Both the position numbers and the translations under genes were made by a program. Source: Deltaproteobacteria bacterium (GTDB lineage: Bacteria > Myxococcota_A > Polyangia > Polyangiales > Polyangiaceae). Taken from it: a stretch of DNA of 51,383 nt. The notes below the pieces were generated by a model that was not told the DNA's origin, searched no databases, and was given only the letters and a program-made list of their open reading frames with translations. Of the stretch, positions 28,277-36,909 are shown in pieces. Position 1 is the first letter of the stretch; every line of letters begins with the position of its first letter. The stretch is taken from the NCBI GenBank assembly GCA_016209145.1, contig JACQWT010000122.1:1-51383 (forward strand), written 5' to 3'.

Positions 28277-28836
28277 CTACCCGAGCGGGATGGTCCAAGG
28301 ACCGGCGAGCCGCCTCAGCTTCACGCGCGCTTCGGGCAACTTGGGGCCGTGCACATCCGCGTGCGCGCGGTTGCGCCGGACGCGATCCGGGCTGTGCTGG
28401 ACCCGCAACCCAGCGATCGCCCGAACGCCTCCGGCGCGAAGAGAGACGGTATGCGTTCACGCATTGCGGCGCTGGCAACGACGGCTCGCCGAGTCGGCCG
28501 CGATCGCGGCTTACGTCCTCGGCCCGGGTCCTCGCGTACAGGAGTACGCTGCGGCCCGGGCCTCCGGGCGCGCTCGCGTTCGCGGCCGCCTGACGAGCCG
28601 GGTGTTGGAATGCGTGAACGGTTGCGAGAGACGATGCCATTGTCGGCCGGGATCCTGGCGTGGTCCCTCGACTGCTGTGGCGTCGAGGACCTCGACCAAT
28701 CCGTAGACATCGCCGGCCCTTGGTCGCGGAACGCCTCCGGCCCGAAGTTGTCCGCCCGGTCGCAAGAACTCCGGTGGATCCGATGGTAGAGGAGATCTCC
28801 GTCCGGGATCTCCTCCTTCGGCCAGTCTACCTCGGC
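28277..28836 (-). pseudogene. Small unknown gene disrupted by a MITE
   Basis: Minus-strand coding sequence in two pieces. The first, PDGDLLYHRIHRSSCDRADN ... FGPEAFRDQGPAMSTDW ... ADNGIVS, reaches 28626. The second, from 28448 to the TAG at 28277-28279, reads SLRAGGVRAIAGLRVQHSPD ... NRAHADVHGPK ... GPWTIPLG. The MITE at 28449-28625 lies between them. Removing it with one 8-bp duplication joins GIVS to LRAGG in frame, giving a protein of about 115 residues. It follows the gene at 28827-29279 with overlap, so the two formed a pair. A Shine-Dalgarno AAGGAGG is visible at 28812-28818 but no standard start codon follows in frame. Function unknown. Confidence 0.75.
28449..28625 (+). mobile_element. 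IS66-like MITE, copy 2, both ends and target duplication intact
   Basis: 177 bp, from GTATGCGTTCACGCATT at the left to AATGCGTGAACGGTTGC at the right, which are inverted repeats of 17 bp with 3 mismatches. GAGAGACG at 28441-28448 and again at 28626-28633 is an 8-bp target duplication. There is no coding capacity. About 60 bp of the centre found in copies 3 and 4 (the two TTCG hairpins) is missing. GTAA-like termini with 8-bp duplications are the hallmark of the IS66 family (established knowledge). Confidence 0.92.
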
Positions 28837-29279
28837 CTCTTCGTCAGCCAGGCGACCAGCCCTTCGGTGCACGAGCCGGGGTCGAGCGTTCCCTTGATGC
28901 AGATCGTGGCCTTGTCGTCGCCGTAGAGCTCGGCGCGTGCCACCGGGTCGGCCGGGATGTTGACGAGCAGCTCGTGGCTCGCGCTCTCCCAGTGGATGTC
29001 GATGCTGCCGCCCGGTCCGGCACCGATGTGGGGCACGTCGATCGCGGTGCCGTCCCGCTCGTACGCGGCGATGGCATGCCGCCTCAGGAATCCGACTGCT
29101 CGCTCCCAGGTCTTCTGCGAGCACGCAGGGCTCCCCGCCCCGTCGAAGTCCGCCTCGAGGTTCAGGATCGCGCGCGATTCCTCGATGGCCCTCGCGATCG
29201 CTCTGAGCGCCGGGGGCAGATCTCGACCCGCACCGGCACGCCGAGCGAGTTTCTCGAGCAGGACGCCGGGGTCGGTCAT
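28827..29279 (-). CDS. Small acidic protein of unknown function, paired with the disrupted gene
   Basis: 150 residues from the ATG giving MTDPGVLLEKLARR (an alternative ATG lies four codons earlier). Features are an N-terminal helix, the segment ILNLEADFDGAGSPACSQKTWERAVGFL, and a beta-rich half containing PHIGAGPGGSIDIHWESASHELLVNIPAD. The pattern resembles a widespread small accessory family with a WDG-G motif and a GGI.L.W strand, seen near mobile genes. I know no biochemical role. The neighbour downstream, whose frame overlaps this stop, is broken by the MITE, so any two-protein function is probably lost. Confidence 0.65.
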   Translation of the reverse strand: MTDPGVLLEKLARRAGAGRDLPPALRAIARAIEESRAILNLEADFDGAGSPACSQKTWERAVGFLRRHAIAAYERDGTAIDVPHIGAGPGGSIDIHWESASHELLVNIPADPVARAELYGDDKATICIKGTLDPGSCTEGLVAWLTKRPR

Positions 29280-29524
29280 GGTCGCTGGCACGCGGGCCGC
29301 GACAATACCAACAACCGAGAAGGACGAGCTACTCCAATCCGCTGGCCGGACGCGGGGAGCGATCCCACCCCGCAGCCCGGCGCGGCGTCAGTCCGACGCG
29401 CGCTGCGTGGGCTTGTTCCCGGGCACGTCGTCGTCCCGCGGCGCGTGGCGCCGCCCGAGGTCGTCCGGCTCGCGGCCTGGGCCGACCAGGGCCACGTCAC
29501 CGTGGCGGACGGCGGCGCTCAACC

Positions 29525-31231
29525 TCAGGCGAAGTCCGCGCGCCACAGGTGCACGGCCCGCTTCGCCATGCGCTGCTGTCGCGCTTCGAGCCTTTCCGGC
29601 GTCCACTCGTCCGGAGCATCCGCGGCGATCTGCCGAGCGGTCGCGTAGGCGCTTCGTTCGTAGGCGCGGAGCTTCTCGGCGTACGATGCGTTGCCCACGG
29701 CCCGGTTTGCGGACGGCTCGATCAGCACGAGGTTGCCGAGCCGGTAGACGCAGGCGCTCCACCGCTCGCGCGGGAAGCTCGCGCACCACTCGTCGGCCGG
29801 GTTCTCGGGCAGCACGTGCTCTATGCTCGCCGGGTCGGTGTCGGCGTCGCAGAGCCGCCCGGACTGGTCCGACTCGAGGCGCGCCAGCATGTACTTGGCG
29901 ACCCGCTTGCGCTGGCCGGCCGTGTCGATCGCCAGGCGGGCGAAGTCCTCCCGGAACTTGGCGTCCTCGACGTAGATCGGGCGCAGCAGGTCGAACACGT
30001 CGGCCGGCGCGCGCGCTTTGCCGTCGAGCATGGCCTTTGCCGCCCGGTGGTAGACTGGCTCCAGCTCGTTCGGATTGAGCGATCCGACCACGGTGTACCG
30101 GAAGGAGATCACGCTCACCAGCTTGAGCACCCGTTCGAAGTCGTTGGGAAGTTGCTCCCACGCGGCGAACAGCAGGGGCGTCATCTGCCGCACACGGAAG
30201 AGACACAGCTCCCCGACGTACTGCCGGCACTTGCCACGATCGGCCCAGTAGCCGTGACGGGGATCGGAAAGCGCGCAGAACAGCTCTGCCCGGCGCTCGA
30301 GTGCCTCCAGCAGCTCGAGCACCTCGGCCGGAGTGCGCACGCGGTCCCGAATGAGCTTGAAGAGCCGCACACTGCGGATCTTGGGCACGTCGCACAGCAG
30401 GTGATAGCGCAAGAGCTCGATGAACCGCTCTTGGCCGACCGTCAGCAGCAGCGATCTCCACCGCCGCTCCAGGGAAGCAATGTCGCTCTCGACCTTCGTG
30501 CGCGAGAACAGGTAGTTCTTGACCAGGTCCGTGGTGGTCAGCTCGATCCCTCGGGCGTTCAGGGTCTCGAAGACCGTGTAGGCGTTCAGCTCATCCTCGA
30601 CCACGATCCAGATGAACAGCAGGCCGTGCGCCACCACCTCGGACGCCAGGCCCGCCAGAGCTTCTCCGTCGGACGCGATCTCGGCCTGCTTGCGAAGGCG
30701 ATCCGTGAAGTAGCGGAAGCACTCCCACAGCAGGCGGTTGGACCTGGGCAGCCCGGGCGGATTGAGGGGCGGGCGGAGCTGGACCAGGTAGTCCTGGAAG
30801 AACGGGTCGTCCGTCCGGTTCAGGAAGAGCCTGCTGCTCTCGATCAGCGAGGCCGGATCCTTCTCGCCGATGAACCGGCCGCGCAGCGCCGCGGCACGCT
30901 CCCGGTTGGCCTCCGGGTCGATGCCCTGGCCGGCCAGCTCTTGGAGGCGGGAGATGACGGCCAGCCCGAGAGTGGCGAGCGTCGCCATGCGCTGCTGCCC
31001 GTCGATGATGCGGTACTCGCGGTCGGTGACTGCCTGCACGACGAGCGCGCCCATGTAGTGGCGGTCGTCAGGCCGGCCGCGCAGCTCCAGGACGTCGTTC
31101 CACAGATCCTCCCACTGCTCCTCTTGCCAGGAGTAGTCCCGCTGGTGCGGAGGAACGCGAAACTTCCGGCCGTTGCCGACCAGAGCCTGGTAGTTGACCG
31201 TGCTCGTGCTAAGCAGGTTCGATTTGGCCAT
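29525..31231 (-). CDS. DUF262/DUF1524 protein (GmrSD-type defence nuclease)
   Basis: 568 residues with two domains. DUF262 at the N-terminus: RKFRVPPHQRDYSWQEEQWEDLW and YRIIDGQQRMATL (the DGQQR nucleotide-binding motif), and NARGIELTTTDLVKNYL. DUF1524 at the C-terminus: SIEHVLPENP ... YRLGNLVLIEPSANRAVGNASY, an HNH-like nuclease site with His and Asn in place. GmrSD-type proteins are nucleotide-dependent restriction systems acting on modified phage DNA; related fusions are common in defence islands. It looks complete and starts at ATG 31231 without an adjoining partner. 29280-29524 holds no supported gene apart from short protein-like stretches. Confidence 0.88.
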   Translation of the reverse strand: MAKSNLLSTSTVNYQALVGNGRKFRVPPHQRDYSWQEEQWEDLWNDVLELRGRPDDRHYMGALVVQAVTDREYRIIDGQQRMATLATLGLAVISRLQELAGQGIDPEANRERAAALRGRFIGEKDPASLIESSRLFLNRTDDPFFQDYLVQLRPPLNPPGLPRSNRLLWECFRYFTDRLRKQAEIASDGEALAGLASEVVAHGLLFIWIVVEDELNAYTVFETLNARGIELTTTDLVKNYLFSRTKVESDIASLERRWRSLLLTVGQERFIELLRYHLLCDVPKIRSVRLFKLIRDRVRTPAEVLELLEALERRAELFCALSDPRHGYWADRGKCRQYVGELCLFRVRQMTPLLFAAWEQLPNDFERVLKLVSVISFRYTVVGSLNPNELEPVYHRAAKAMLDGKARAPADVFDLLRPIYVEDAKFREDFARLAIDTAGQRKRVAKYMLARLESDQSGRLCDADTDPASIEHVLPENPADEWCASFPRERWSACVYRLGNLVLIEPSANRAVGNASYAEKLRAYERSAYATARQIAADAPDEWTPERLEARQQRMAKRAVHLWRADFA

Positions 31232-31424
31232 GTCGGTTCGGCTCGCGCCAGTGACCGGGCGCCATCCAGGCTGACCGTAGCCGGCGGCCCGGCACGGGGC
31301 AAGGGGCGCTGGCTGGCCGGCGGCTGGCCGGCAGGGTGGATCGGCACTCGCGCCGGCGACCGCGGGCGGCCAGCGCCAATCGAGCGTGGGCTGGCCGGCC
31401 GCCCTGGGCGGCGCGCGCGGCCCG

Positions 31425-32227
31425 CTACCAGCTCACCTTGATCGGGGTGGCCTCGGGCGAGTACTCGTTGTCGAGCTCGCCGTCGACCACGCGTAGCTGA
31501 TCGGTGGCGCTGGCCGCCGCGAGCAGGTCGGAGTAGCTCGCCTGTTTGCCGTCGAGCATGGTGTTCAGGAAACGGCCGAGCGCGTAGCCGCTCTTCCAGC
31601 TCGGCGCCTCCAGGCCGTTGGTGATGAGCTCAAGGTTGCGGCTGCCGCCTTCCTTCAGGGGGAAGTAGTCCTTCTCGTAGTAGTTGTAGGAGACGCAGCC
31701 GTCGACGAACAGGATCTGGTAGCTCGCCGGGAAGTCCGCGGATGAAAAGCGGCTGGGATCGAGCGGTCCGTAGCCGATGTACGAGTGCCCGTTGTACACG
31801 AACACGTCGCTCGTCTTGATGGCGCGCTTGTGCGGTGTCGCGTCGCTCTCGGCGCCGAAGTAGGTGTTGATCTTGAGCGTGAAGCTGCGCTCGGCCTCGC
31901 CGCTCACGCTCACCTTGACCGGCGCCTCCAGGGTGATCCAGTGCTTGATGAGCTTCTTGCCGACGGCGGCGCGCAGCGCGTCGCGCTGCGACCAGGCAAG
32001 CTCATCGGGCATCTCGTCATCGACCTCCCAGGAGAGGATGTCGTAGAAGCTCACGCCCGTGAGCTTGACGCCGTCGACGGTGAAGCTCGCCAGATCCTCG
32101 GGTGGATCCACGGCCGTGACCTGGTAGGCCGGGCCTGACCCTCGCCGGTGTCGATCGCGCAGGCGCCCGCCAGCCCGGCGAGAAGCGGCGGGAGCAGGCA
32201 GAGCACGGGGCGTGCGGAGAGCTTCAT
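31425..32227 (-). pseudogene. Lipoprotein of unknown function with frameshift near its N-terminus
   Basis: The body, starting PAYQVTAVDPPEDLASFTVD and ending EYSPEATPIKVSW, is one open frame, but it lacks a signal. The signal lies in another frame from the ATG at 32227: MKLSARPVLCLLPPLLAGLAG then ACAIDTGEGQ. Joining them needs a one-base change near 32140, in a GC-rich run (CAGGCCCGGCC). The joined product would be a lipoprotein of about 265 residues with FVYNGHSYIGYGPLDP and FVDGCVSYNYYEKDYF, as in polyangial secreted proteins of unknown function. A sequencing error is as likely as a real mutation. Confidence 0.65.
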
Positions 32228-32548
32228 GGTCGCGCGCGCATGCAGGAGGCGTGCCGGTGGCATATGGTGGTCCTGGGTATTCAGATGTCGTACACTTGGG
32301 GCCGGCTGGAGCCGGCGTCGTGGTCTTGTGGCAGGCAAGGTGGATCGTGCCCGATCCGCGGCCCGGCGTCCATGCGTCTGGCCTGGACCTGCGGCTGCGG
32401 CCAGCGGTTGCGGCTGCGGCGGACGGTTGCGGCAATGGCCGCAGTGGCGGCCGGTGCCAGAGGCCGCCCGGCGACGCCAACGTGCTCGCGCGGCAACGCG
32501 CCGTGCGGCTCGGCTTGCTTGGCCCGGCGCGTTGTAGCATGCTGACTG
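32228..32548. other. Divergent intergenic region without a supported gene
   Basis: The 321 bp between the lipoprotein and the GYF-domain protein are GC-rich, with CGGCTGCGG-type repeats around 32390-32430. Short open frames occur but show no signal, Shine-Dalgarno or family sequence. Promoters for both neighbours must lie here; none was clear. Confidence 0.5.
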
Positions 32549-34002
32549 GTGCCGATGGCGATCGATCCCAACCAGCAGTGGTCCGTCAGCATCACCGACG
32601 ACGACCAGCGCACCATGAGCGCGATGCAGGTCGTGGACCTGTACATGCGCGGCGGGCTCAGCCTGACCGACACCTTTGTGTGGCGCGACGGCATGACCGA
32701 CTGGGTGCCGCTCGGGCAGGCTCACGATCTCGTCGCGCTGATGAACCAGCCGCGGGCCGGAGAGGAGCCGGTCCCGCAGAGCGCCACGGTGATGCTCGAC
32801 CGCGAGGCCGACGCCGGCGCAGGGTTGGCCGGCACCGTCATGATAGATGGCGGCTCCCCCTACCAGGCGCCGCTGGCCGCAGCTCCGCGCCCGGCGGCCG
32901 GCGGGGCGCCGTGGGGAGCTGCCGCACCGCCTCCCGCCGCGCCGGGGCCAGCGGCTGGCTACGGCTTCGGTGGCCCGCCCGCAGCGGCGCGTGCCCCGGG
33001 CGGCCTGCCGCGACCACCGTCGCCCGGCCCGGGGCGTCCCGGCCAAGGCGGCGGCGGCCAGGGGCCGCGGTTCGCGGTCCCGGATCTGAGGACTCCGGGC
33101 AGCCTGGACAGCGGGCCCCACTCCACGAGAGACGAGTTGCTCAACCTGGGCGGCGCGGTCTCGGGCGGCATCGCGGCAAGCCCGTTCGCCCCGCCGCCGC
33201 TGGACGCGCCCATGGCGCCGCCGCCGCCGCAGCCGCAATCCGCTCCGGGCGGGCCGTTTGCCGCCATGGCGGCGCAGGCGCCGCCCAAGAAGAGCAAGGC
33301 CGGCATCATCATCGCGGTCGTCGCCGGCGTCGCGGTGGTCGGCGCGGGCGCGTTCTTCCTCGTGCGTGGGCTAGGTGGCGCGCAGCCGAGCAAGGTCGCG
33401 GCAGCCGATACCTCGGCCGCGGCCGGGACGACTGCCAAGTCGTCCGGCTCGGCCAACGAGGGCGACAAGACGGCCGAGGCCGGCGAGGGAGGCGCGGAGC
33501 CGTCGGGTGACGAGGCTGCGGGCGGCAAGGGGGCACAGGCGAGCGGTGAGTCATCGGCCGAGGCCAAGGCCGGCGCCAGCGCCACGGCGAAGGCCGGAGA
33601 GGCCGCGCCGAGCGGCAAGACGGACACCGGCACGAGCACCAAGAGCGCTACCGGCACCGCGACGGCCGCTACCGCGGACAAGAAGGACGAGAAGAAGGAC
33701 GAGAAGAAGGACGAGAAGAAGGACGAGAAGAATGACGAGAGTTCAACCGGGGCGCCGCCAAGGCTGCGCTCGACAGCGCGGCCGGCTCGGCCTCGGGGTG
33801 CGCCCGTCCCGGCGGCCCCACGGGCAAGGGGCGCGTAACCGTGACGTTCGGCCCGAGCGGGTCGGCGCAGGGGGCCAGCGTGGGCCCGCCCTTTGCCGGC
33901 ACGGCCGTGGGGAGCTGCGCCGAGTCGGCCTTCCGGCGCGCGCGTGTGCCGCCCTTCACCGGCTCGCCGGTGACCGTGGGCAAGACCTTCTTCATCCGCT
34001 GA
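32549..34002 (+). CDS. GYF-domain / AgmX-type envelope protein, frameshifted in an Asp-Glu-Lys repeat
   Basis: The N-terminal 65 residues (WSVSITDDDQRTMSAMQVVDLYMRGG, FVWRDGMTDWVPL) are a GYF_2-like domain. A Pro/Gly/Ala linker follows, then a transmembrane helix (AGIIIAVVAGVAVVGAGAFFLV) and a long Ala/Lys/Glu linker ending in KKDE repeats (about 33682-33735). After the repeats the frame runs to a stop at 33838 with unnatural sequence. One base shifted, it continues as FNRGAAKAALDSAAGSASGC ... VTVTFGPSGSAQ ... VPPFTGSPVTVGKTFFIR to 34002, the TonB-like C-terminal domain seen in AgmX proteins of gliding or envelope machinery. The break lies at the (GACGAGAAGAAG)n run. ATG at 32555 may be the true start. 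Confidence 0.8.
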
Positions 34003-34050
34003 TCGCGCGGGCCTGCGGCTCCCTCACGGGACAGAGCCCCGCGGCGCCGC

Positions 34051-35832
34051 TCACCACAACACGTCGCGCTGCGCGACGATCGCCCGGATGACGGCCACGC
34101 TCACGTCCAAGCGCAGCCAGGCTTTGGTGTCGCCGGCCGAGCCTGAGGCGCCCGCGGCGAGTAGCACGGGAGCCGCGGCCGTCGTGCGCGGCCGGCCGGC
34201 CCGGCACGCCACCGTCGCCAGCGGATCGGCCAGTACCGCAGCCCACGCCTCCTTGCCGAGGCTCTCCACCAGGCGCGCAAAGGCGGGGCTGGCGCCGAGC
34301 GAGCGCTGGGCGTCGGGCTTGTGGATTCGCCCCAGGGTCTCACGGGCGCTCATGCCGGCCGCCGCTACGAACCTATCCTGCGCCACGGCGAGCAGCACGT
34401 CGATGGGCTCGGGAGCGTCCGTTCGCTCGGCCTGGCGCGGCGGCAGCAGGCGCAAGCGCGTGACCGGCGCGGCCAGGCCGTCCATGCGAAGCTTCGCCGT
34501 CTGAAGGCGCAGCCCGCTCGCCGCGAGAAGCTTCGCCACGGCGCCGCGGCGGCGCAACCCGAGCAGCCGATCCAGGCCGCCCGAGAGCTTGCCGGCGTCG
34601 GCCACGGTGCCGTGGACGAAGCCGGTCAGCCCCTCACCGGTGCAGCGCAGCCCGGCCACGGTCCGGTCGCCACGACCGGCGGAAAGGGCGGCGAGCGCCT
34701 CGCCGAGCTCGGCACCGACCTCGGCCGGCAGGTCGCGACCCAAGGCCGCGATGACCGATCGGGCGCTGGAACGCGCTCGATCGGCGCGACCTTCGCCGGC
34801 CTCGCTCCACGCCGCGCCGAGCAAGGAATCGTCGGGTAGGTCGAGAAGCACCGCCGGCGTGACCAGACCCCCGGCCGCGAACCGGCGGCCCGCCTCCGGG
34901 CTGCTCGGCTCGAGCTCGAGCCCGAGCCGGGCCCCCGCGGCGTCCAGCTCCAGCGCGAGGCGCGCCGCCTTGGCGTCCGCGAGAACGCCGCGTAGCGTGG
35001 CACCGACCGCCTTGACATCCGCCACTGCCGCCAGCGCCGGGAGCCACCGGCGCGGATCGAGCTTGCCCAGCGCGCGCTCGACGCGCTCCTGGATGGGGCC
35101 GTGCAGGGCGGCCTCCCCCACCTGGATCACCAGGTCCTCGTGCGCCGGCGGTTGCCGGGAGGCCGTGCGCGCCACGTACGGTCCGAGAGCGCCCAGGGCC
35201 CGCTCGCTCGATCCGAACAGCAGGTAGTTGTCGAGCACACCGATGGCCGCGCCCACCGCGGTGGGCCCCGCGACGACCGGCTCGCCCTTGCGCCGCAGCC
35301 GCACGAGCCCGGCGCTGTCGGCGGGCTGGGCCGCGAACCGAGCCTGGGCGCCCGCGGTGAGCGCGGCCACGAGCCCGCTCCCGCTGCGGACATGCACGCC
35401 GATGACGCCGAGCACCTCGGCCGCGGCCGACGCCGCAGCGGGCGCGCCAGTTGCGGCGGAGCTGCGCCCGCCCGGACCAGCCCCGACCGCGTCGGCCAGG
35501 GCGCCCACGACCGGCAGATCCTCGTCCACGAGCGGCAGCGCCTCCACCCCAAGCCCGGCCGCCGTCACGACCAGCGCGCCCGGGGTGGCGGGGATGAGGC
35601 CGGCCAGCTCGCCCGCGGCCGCCCGCACCTTGGCCCAGGAGAGCTTGGGCCGCGCCACCATGACGTCGGCCAGCCAGCCCGCCGGTGCGGGCACCGGCTC
35701 CGGAGCCGCCGGCGCCGCGGCCGAGGCAGCGGAACCCGCGGCATCCGGCCGGCTGCACGCGCCGGCGAGCAGGGCCATGGCGCCGAACAGCAGCGCTGCC
35801 ATCAGGGGCTTTGGTGGGGAGGCTCTCTTCAC
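34051..35832 (-). CDS. Large lipoprotein of unknown function
   Basis: 593 residues from a GTG at 35832. The N-terminus (KRASPPKPLMAALLFGAMAL then LAGAC) is a lipoprotein signal with lipobox LAGAC. The mature chain starts with an Ala/Pro linker, then a mostly alternating beta/alpha region rich in Ala, Leu and Gly (KLSWAKVRAAAGELAGLIPA, GALVVTAAGLGVEALPLVDE). It ends in AWLRLDVSVAVIRAIVAQRDVLW. Similar long, low-complexity-like lipoproteins are common in Polyangia. No catalytic or binding motif is recognised. It is convergent with the GYF-domain gene, and a palindromic element separates its start from the stress protein gene. Confidence 0.75.
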   Translation of the reverse strand: MKRASPPKPLMAALLFGAMALLAGACSRPDAAGSAASAAAPAAPEPVPAPAGWLADVMVARPKLSWAKVRAAAGELAGLIPATPGALVVTAAGLGVEALPLVDEDLPVVGALADAVGAGPGGRSSAATGAPAAASAAAEVLGVIGVHVRSGSGLVAALTAGAQARFAAQPADSAGLVRLRRKGEPVVAGPTAVGAAIGVLDNYLLFGSSERALGALGPYVARTASRQPPAHEDLVIQVGEAALHGPIQERVERALGKLDPRRWLPALAAVADVKAVGATLRGVLADAKAARLALELDAAGARLGLELEPSSPEAGRRFAAGGLVTPAVLLDLPDDSLLGAAWSEAGEGRADRARSSARSVIAALGRDLPAEVGAELGEALAALSAGRGDRTVAGLRCTGEGLTGFVHGTVADAGKLSGGLDRLLGLRRRGAVAKLLAASGLRLQTAKLRMDGLAAPVTRLRLLPPRQAERTDAPEPIDVLLAVAQDRFVAAAGMSARETLGRIHKPDAQRSLGASPAFARLVESLGKEAWAAVLADPLATVACRAGRPRTTAAAPVLLAAGASGSAGDTKAWLRLDVSVAVIRAIVAQRDVLW

Positions 35833-35895
35833 GGCTCGATCCTCGTCCTGGGCACGAACGAGCATAATCGGTGTTGCCGGCGGCGTGCGCCGCAT

Positions 35896-35965
35896 CTAGC
35901 ACTACTGCCGGAAACTCCGTTTCCGCGCTTCGCGCTCGCCGCTGCGCGGCGGGCAGTAGTGCTAG
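35896..35965. repeat. 70-bp palindromic element, copy B
   Basis: Arms CTAGCACTACTGCC and GGCAGTAGTGCTAG enclose hairpins GGAAACTCCGTTTCC, GCGCTTCGCGC and GCCGCTGCGCGGC. It aligns end to end with 12980-13049 in reverse orientation. Where that copy has GGGAAC...GTTCCC this one has GGAAAC...GTTTCC, a paired change that keeps the stem. It lies in the divergent promoter region, 33 bp before the stress protein ATG. Confidence 0.88.
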
Positions 35966-35997
35966 ACAGGCCCTTGCGAAAGGCAGACCGACTCGCG

Positions 35998-36885
35998 ATG
36001 GAGCCGTTCCGCAACATCCTGCTGCCCACCGACTTCTCCACGCACGCCATGCAGGCGGCGGACATGACGCACCGGCTGGCCCGGCTGTTCGACGCGTCGG
36101 TGTCGCTGGTGCACGTCTATCATCCCGAGGCCGCACCGGATCCAGACGTGGACCTTGGCCGGATCACGCGCGAGCAGCTCGACATCGTGCGCCTGACGCG
36201 CCTGACCGACATCAAGGTGGGCGAGCTCGGCGCGCTGTGCCATCGCTCCTACCCGGCGGCGATCTGCGAGTATGCCGAGGCGCATCGCGCCGACCTCATC
36301 GTGCTCGGCACGCACGGCACGACCGGCGTGGACCGGCGCCTCCTGGGCGACGTGGCCGAGAAGGTCATGCGCCACGCGCCTTGCAGCGTGCTGCTCGTGC
36401 GGCCCAGCTCCCACCTGCACACCCTGGCGCCCAGGACCATCCTGGCCACGACCGACTTCTCCGGCGAGGCCGAGCGGGGCGTGGACATCGCCGCCGAGCT
36501 CGTCCGCCGCCTGGAGTGCGGCGTCGTCCTGCTGCACGTGCACAACCTGCTGCCGAGCCTCCCGCCCTCGGCCGTGGCGCAGGAGGATCTGGTGCCGGCG
36601 CAGAGCAGCGTTGACTCGCGCCTGCTCGGCGGCCTCGAACACCTGCGCAAGACGAAGCTGCACGGTCACGAGCCGTCGCGCATCGAGCTCCTGCACGACA
36701 AGAACGCCGTGCGCGCGATCTGCGACTACGCCGAGGACCAGGAGATCGACTTCGTCGTCGTCTCGAGCCACGGCAAGACCGGCATCAAGCACTTCCTCAT
36801 CGGCGGCGTGGCCGAGAAGGTGGCGCAGCAGGCCCAATGCCCGGTGCTGCTCGTGCGCATCCCGCCGTGGCAGCGGGCGGGCTGA
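35998..36885 (+). CDS. Tandem universal stress protein (two UspA domains)
   Basis: 295 residues with two UspA domains of about 140 residues. Domain 1 starts NILLPTDFSTHAMQAADM and ends GTHGTTGVDRRLLGDVAEKVMRHAPCSVLLV. Domain 2 starts TILATTDFSGEAERGVDIA and ends SSHGKTGIKHFLIGGVAEKVAQQAQCPVLLV. Both keep the G-x2-G-x9-G ATP-binding pattern, so both sites may bind nucleotide. Such tandem proteins act in the cytosol in stress or dormancy responses; the exact role is not readable. ATG at 35998 follows a weak Shine-Dalgarno. It converges on the repeat protein at 36910. Confidence 0.92.
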   Translation: MEPFRNILLPTDFSTHAMQAADMTHRLARLFDASVSLVHVYHPEAAPDPDVDLGRITREQLDIVRLTRLTDIKVGELGALCHRSYPAAICEYAEAHRADLIVLGTHGTTGVDRRLLGDVAEKVMRHAPCSVLLVRPSSHLHTLAPRTILATTDFSGEAERGVDIAAELVRRLECGVVLLHVHNLLPSLPPSAVAQEDLVPAQSSVDSRLLGGLEHLRKTKLHGHEPSRIELLHDKNAVRAICDYAEDQEIDFVVVSSHGKTGIKHFLIGGVAEKVAQQAQCPVLLVRIPPWQRAG

Positions 36886-36909
36886 GCGCGACGGCGACCG
36901 CTCAGGCTC

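Noticed and set aside
29280-29524. Plus-strand frame with LVPGHVVVPRRVAPPEVVRL
   Set aside because: It is short, has no start or Shine-Dalgarno, and its family could not be recognised. It may be a remnant but is not supportable.
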